Assembly (NCBI GenBank): GCA_015658765.1
Contig: DQOE01000291.1
Coordinates: 1-11,506 of the forward strand
Direction of reading: 5' to 3'
Source: Verrucomicrobiota bacterium
Lineage (GTDB): Bacteria; Verrucomicrobiota; Verrucomicrobiia; Limisphaerales; UBA1096
Length of the DNA stretch: 11,506 nt
The notes beneath the pieces were generated by a model. It did not search any database and was not told the origin of the DNA. It saw only the letters and a program-made list of their open reading frames with translations. Below, piece by piece: positions 8,983 to 11,506 of this stretch. Made by a program: the position numbers and the translations under genes. How positions within the stretch are numbered: the stretch's first letter is position 1; each line of letters begins with the position of its first letter.

Positions 8983-9156
8983 CTTGGCCAAGCGCACGTG
9001 GAGAACGTAACCGACATCCCTCGATCCGAAGACCTGTTTGACCTTGGCCAAACGGAGCACGCGAGCCTGTTCGACTCGCTTGGCCAACCGTGGGAGGTGC
9101 TGCCGCGCATCGGCGGCTATCTGCGCGACACGCTCGAGCCACGGCAGCTTGGCCAG
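8983..9156. repeat. Iterated palindrome, cluster of four copies
   Basis: Four copies occur in 174 bases: CTTGGCCAAG (8983-8992), CTTGGCCAA (9043-9051), CTTGGCCAA preceded by CG (9079-9087), and a one-base-degenerate CTTGGCCAG (9148-9156). Unit-to-unit distances are 60, 36 and 69 bases, so all share one frame, and each reads Leu-Gly-Gln in the beta-helix gene's frame. The first lies upstream of the preferred GTG start. This is the densest cluster in the window. Confidence 0.85.
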
Positions 9157-9702
9157 GCGCACAGCCAGGCGGTGATCGAGGGCGACGTGTTCATCGGCGA
9201 AGGCACGTTGATCGAGGCCGGTGCGCTGATCCGCGGCCCAGTTTGGATCGGGCGCAACTGCCGTATCGGCCACGGCGCAACGCTGCGCGGCAACGTCATC
9301 GTCGGCGACGGCTGCGTCGTCGGCCACGCCGCCGAGCTGAAAAACTCGCTGCTCTTCAACGGCTGCGACGTGCCGCACTTCAACTACGTCGGCGACTCGG
9401 TGCTGGGCCACCGCGTCCATCTTGGCGCCGGAGTGATGCTCTCCAACTACCGGCTCATCCGCGGCAACGTCAACGTCCGCCTGGCTTCCGGGCCGGTGGA
9501 CAGCGGCTTGGCCAAGTTCGGCGCGTTGATCGGCGACCGAACCGAGATCGGCTGCAACACGGTTCTCAACCCCGGCGCGATCATTGGCCGTGACTGCGTG
9601 CTGTACCCGAACGTCAACTTCACCGGCGTGCTGCCGGCCAGGCGCTTGGTCAAAAACAAAACCGAGCTGGCCGCCGTCGAAAAACGGGAGATGGTCGAGT
9701 GA
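8998..9702 (+). CDS. Left-handed beta-helix (hexapeptide repeat) protein, GlmU C-domain-like
   Basis: This 234-residue protein has an ~55-residue helical N-terminal segment (EDLFDLGQTEHASLF, PWEVLPRIGGYLRDTL), then hexapeptide repeats from about residue 57 to 210: VFIGEG TLIEAG ALIRGP VWIGRN CRIGHG, IVGDG CVVGHA, and later ALIGDR TEIGCN TVLNPG AIIGRD. The central part (LKNSLLFNGCDVPHFNYVGDSVLGHRVHLGAGVMLSNY) follows the GlmU acetyltransferase pattern, where a K.S motif precedes YIGD, GAG and NY. It probably acts on a sugar-phosphate or nucleotide-sugar for cell-wall or polysaccharide precursors. No N-terminal uridylyltransferase domain is present, so it is not a complete GlmU. GTG at 8998 is chosen because TTG at 8974 lies inside the terminator T run; however, TTG has a good ribosome binding site (GGAAGGG at 8962) and GTG has none, so the start is unsettled. 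The stop overlaps the helicase start. Confidence 0.8.
   Translation: MENVTDIPRSEDLFDLGQTEHASLFDSLGQPWEVLPRIGGYLRDTLEPRQLGQAHSQAVIEGDVFIGEGTLIEAGALIRGPVWIGRNCRIGHGATLRGNVIVGDGCVVGHAAELKNSLLFNGCDVPHFNYVGDSVLGHRVHLGAGVMLSNYRLIRGNVNVRLASGPVDSGLAKFGALIGDRTEIGCNTVLNPGAIIGRDCVLYPNVNFTGVLPARRLVKNKTELAAVEKREMVE
9507..9516. repeat. Iterated palindrome copy (Leu-Ala-Lys frame)
   Basis: CTTGGCCAAG is read here as GGC-TTG-GCC-AAG (Gly-Leu-Ala-Lys), a different frame from the copies upstream in the same gene. It falls in a loop between beta-helix coils (SGLAKFG, about residues 169-175). Confidence 0.75.
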
Positions 9703-11506
9703 TCAGTTTCGTGGACGAGGAACAGGGCACCGGCTTGGACTTGGTCGCCGCGACCGAGACGTTTTTTTCCGACAGCGGCCTGTTGTCGAAGGCCAGGAAT
9801 TTCGAGTTCCGCCCCGAGCAACAGCAGATGGCCGTGGCCGTGGCCAAGGCGTTGAAGGGCAGCGAGCATCTCATCGTCGAGGCCGGCACCGGCGTCGGTA
9901 AAAGCCTGGCCTACCTCACCCCGGCCATCCTTCACGCGGTCGGCCAAAACAAAAAAGCTGTCATCTCCACGCACACGATCAATTTGCAGGAGCAGTTGAC
10001 CGAGAAGGATCTGCCGATGCTCAAGCAGGTGTTGCCGGTCGAGTTTTCGTTCACGATGCTCAAGGGCCGGGGCAACTACCTTTGCACGCGGCGACTCCAG
10101 CGCGCGCGGCAACAGGCGGCGACGCTGCTGACCTCCTCCGAGATGGAGGAACTCAAGCGCATCACCGAGTGGGCGAAGGAGACGACCGACGGCAGCCTTT
10201 CGGACTTCGACATCACGCCCGACCCGAAGGTGTGGGACTTGGTCAACTCGGAGCGAGGGCTTTGCTCGACGAAGCTCTGCGGCCATAGCTCCGACATCGC
10301 CAAGATGGGCCAGACCTGTTTTTTCCAGCGCGCCCGAAGCCGGGTTCTTTCCGCCGATGTGCTGGTGCTGAATCACTCCCTGTTTTTCAGTTTGCTCGAA
10401 GACAATGGCGGTGATGACGATGAACCGAACAAGGACGAGGGTGTGCTGTTCAAAAACGACTTCGTGATTCTCGATGAGGCGCACAACATTGGACCGGTGG
10501 CGTCGAGGCATATGGGCTTGAGCGTTTCGAGTGGCCAGGTGCAGTTCAACCTGCAGCGGCTTTGGAATCCAAAAACAGGGAAAGGATTGCTCGGCCTGCT
10601 GCGCGAAGGCAAGGCGACCCGGAACGTGGAGGACGCCTCGGCGGCGATGGAGCAATTCTTCGGCGAACTCGAGGTGGCCTGTGACGAGCTCAACGAAGAG
10701 CAGGCCAAAACGAGGAAATTCGGCGGGAACAAAGTCCGCGCTTGGAAGGAACTGCGCGTGCGCAACGCCGGCCTGATCGACGACACGCTGACACTGCCGC
10801 TGCAGCGTGTGCGCGAGGCGCTGGTGCAGGTGCGCGACGACACCGACGATGCCGACACCGGGCAGGAGTTGGCGGAGTTCAACCGGCGCGTCGGCGAGCT
10901 TCGCGAGGGGGTGAAGCTGTTCCTCTCGCAGGAGTCGGACGACCATGTTTACTGGGTGGAGAAGTCCGGCAAGGCCGGGACGATCCTGTCGTTGAACGCC
11001 GCGCCGGTGGACGTCGCGGTGCATTTGCGTCGGCGTTTGTTCCGCTGCAACTCGCCGGTGGTGCTCACCAGCGCCACGCTCGCCTTGAGCGATTCCACCT
11101 CGGCCAAGGCCAAGGGCGGGCTCGACTATTTCGCCACCCAAGTCGGTGCGGAAAAAGTGAACGCGTTGCAGGTCGGTTCGCCATTCGACTACGAGCGGCA
11201 GATGAAACTGTTCATCGCCGGCAAGATGCCCGACCCGCGCGAGCCGGAGTACCGCGACGCCTTGGCCAAGCAGCTACGACACTTTATCGAGTTGAGCGAA
11301 GGCCGCGCCTTTGTGCTGTTCACCAACTTCAAACTGATGCGCGAGGTGGCGGAGGAACTCGAGGGCTTCTTCGCCGGTCACGGCTGGGACTGTTTGGTGC
11401 AGGGCGCCGGTGTGCCGCGCTCGACGATGCTCGAGCGGTTCAAGCGCGACGAGCACTCGGTGTTGTTCGGCACGGACAGCTTTTGGCAGGGCGTCGATGT
11501 GCCGGG
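9699..11506 (+). CDS. DinG/XPD-family ATP-dependent DNA helicase with Fe-S cluster (5' part)
   Basis: The first 602 codons of a superfamily 2 helicase are present; the frame is open at the window edge. Motif I is EAGTGVGKS (Lys68 in the Walker A) and motif II is DEAHN (259-263). Between them lie four Cys (129, 189, 194, 207; NYLC, GLC, KLC, QTC) spaced like the 4Fe-4S ligands of XPD and DinG, and the family-typical LNHSLFF. Later come VVLTSATLALSD, FVLFTNF and GTDSFWQGVDVP (motif V-like), just before the window ends. Such enzymes unwind DNA 5'-to-3' in repair and in resolving R-loops or unusual structures. GTG at 9699 is chosen because it overlaps the upstream stop (GTGA) and has GGGAG at 9686-9690, implying translational coupling. 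No exonuclease domain is seen at the N-terminus, unlike the DinG of some Firmicutes. Motif VI lies beyond the window. Confidence 0.92.
   Translation, partial: MISFVDEEQGTGLDLVAATETFFSDSGLLSKARNFEFRPEQQQMAVAVAKALKGSEHLIVEAGTGVGKSLAYLTPAILHAVGQNKKAVISTHTINLQEQLTEKDLPMLKQVLPVEFSFTMLKGRGNYLCTRRLQRARQQAATLLTSSEMEELKRITEWAKETTDGSLSDFDITPDPKVWDLVNSERGLCSTKLCGHSSDIAKMGQTCFFQRARSRVLSADVLVLNHSLFFSLLEDNGGDDDEPNKDEGVLFKNDFVILDEAHNIGPVASRHMGLSVSSGQVQFNLQRLWNPKTGKGLLGLLREGKATRNVEDASAAMEQFFGELEVACDELNEEQAKTRKFGGNKVRAWKELRVRNAGLIDDTLTLPLQRVREALVQVRDDTDDADTGQELAEFNRRVGELREGVKLFLSQESDDHVYWVEKSGKAGTILSLNAAPVDVAVHLRRRLFRCNSPVVLTSATLALSDSTSAKAKGGLDYFATQVGAEKVNALQVGSPFDYERQMKLFIAGKMPDPREPEYRDALAKQLRHFIELSEGRAFVLFTNFKLMREVAEELEGFFAGHGWDCLVQGAGVPRSTMLERFKRDEHSVLFGTDSFWQGVDVP
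11261..11270. repeat. Iterated palindrome copy in the helicase gene
   Basis: CTTGGCCAAG is read as GCC-TTG-GCC-AAG-CAG (Ala-Leu-Ala-Lys-Gln) within a predicted helix. It is the only exact copy in the sequenced part of this gene. Confidence 0.7.

Noticed and set aside
9447..11141. 564-codon open frame on the minus strand
   Set aside because: It lies opposite the well-supported helicase and beta-helix genes. Its translation is rich in Arg, His, Gln and Leu with no recognisable domain, and it is explained by high GC at third codon positions of the true genes.

Overview
The window (11,506 bases, roughly 55-60% GC by eye) looks like chromosomal DNA of a Gram-negative, didermic bacterium, most likely a member of the Verrucomicrobiota/PVC group. 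That assignment is inference. It rests on an outer-membrane barrel plus a lipoprotein exporter, a primary sigma factor with a long Lys/Ala/Pro tail, and the style of the membrane glycosyltransferase. All recognised genes lie on the + strand and are tightly packed; no gap exceeds 200 bases. No tRNA, rRNA, CRISPR array, insertion sequence or integrase was seen.

Layout. (1) 35-1918 encodes a multi-membrane-span, GT-C/ArnT-like glycosyltransferase. (2) 2068-6589 is an exopolysaccharide assembly and export module: promoter near 1979-2006, outer-membrane beta-barrel protein, strong intrinsic terminator 12 bases before the next start codon, a Wzc-like tyrosine autokinase/co-polymerase with a Tyr-rich tail, a short Wza-like export lipoprotein (Poly_export + SLBB), and, overlapping it by 4 bases, a small degenerate FHA-like protein with a C-terminal membrane anchor. 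(3) 6676-8975 is the rpoD unit: promoter, leader with two predicted hairpins, a 715-aa primary sigma factor whose first ~140 residues are histone H1-like (about 40% Lys), and an intrinsic terminator. (4) 8998-11506 holds a left-handed beta-helix (hexapeptide repeat) nucleotidyl/acetyltransferase-like protein, overlapping by 4 bases the start of a DinG/XPD-type iron-sulfur helicase that runs off the window.

How they fit together. The short Wza-like lipoprotein lacks the C-terminal helix that makes the Wza outer-membrane pore, while a ~400-aa barrel is encoded two genes upstream. The module therefore resembles a composite export-lipoprotein/beta-barrel translocon driven by a Wzc-type kinase. 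The beta-helix enzyme may act on sugar precursors but sits outside that module.

The most unusual signal is a short palindrome, core TTGGCCAA and best form GCGCTTGGCCAAGCGC, found exactly 10 times in the window; rough expectation for this base composition is well below one. Copies lie mostly inside genes, almost always read as Leu-Gly-Gln or Leu-Ala-Lys/Asn. They cluster in poorly conserved segments and in one case coincide with what should be the conserved Gly-Arg of an FHA fold. This looks like a highly iterated palindrome comparable in kind to cyanobacterial HIP1, but with a different sequence.
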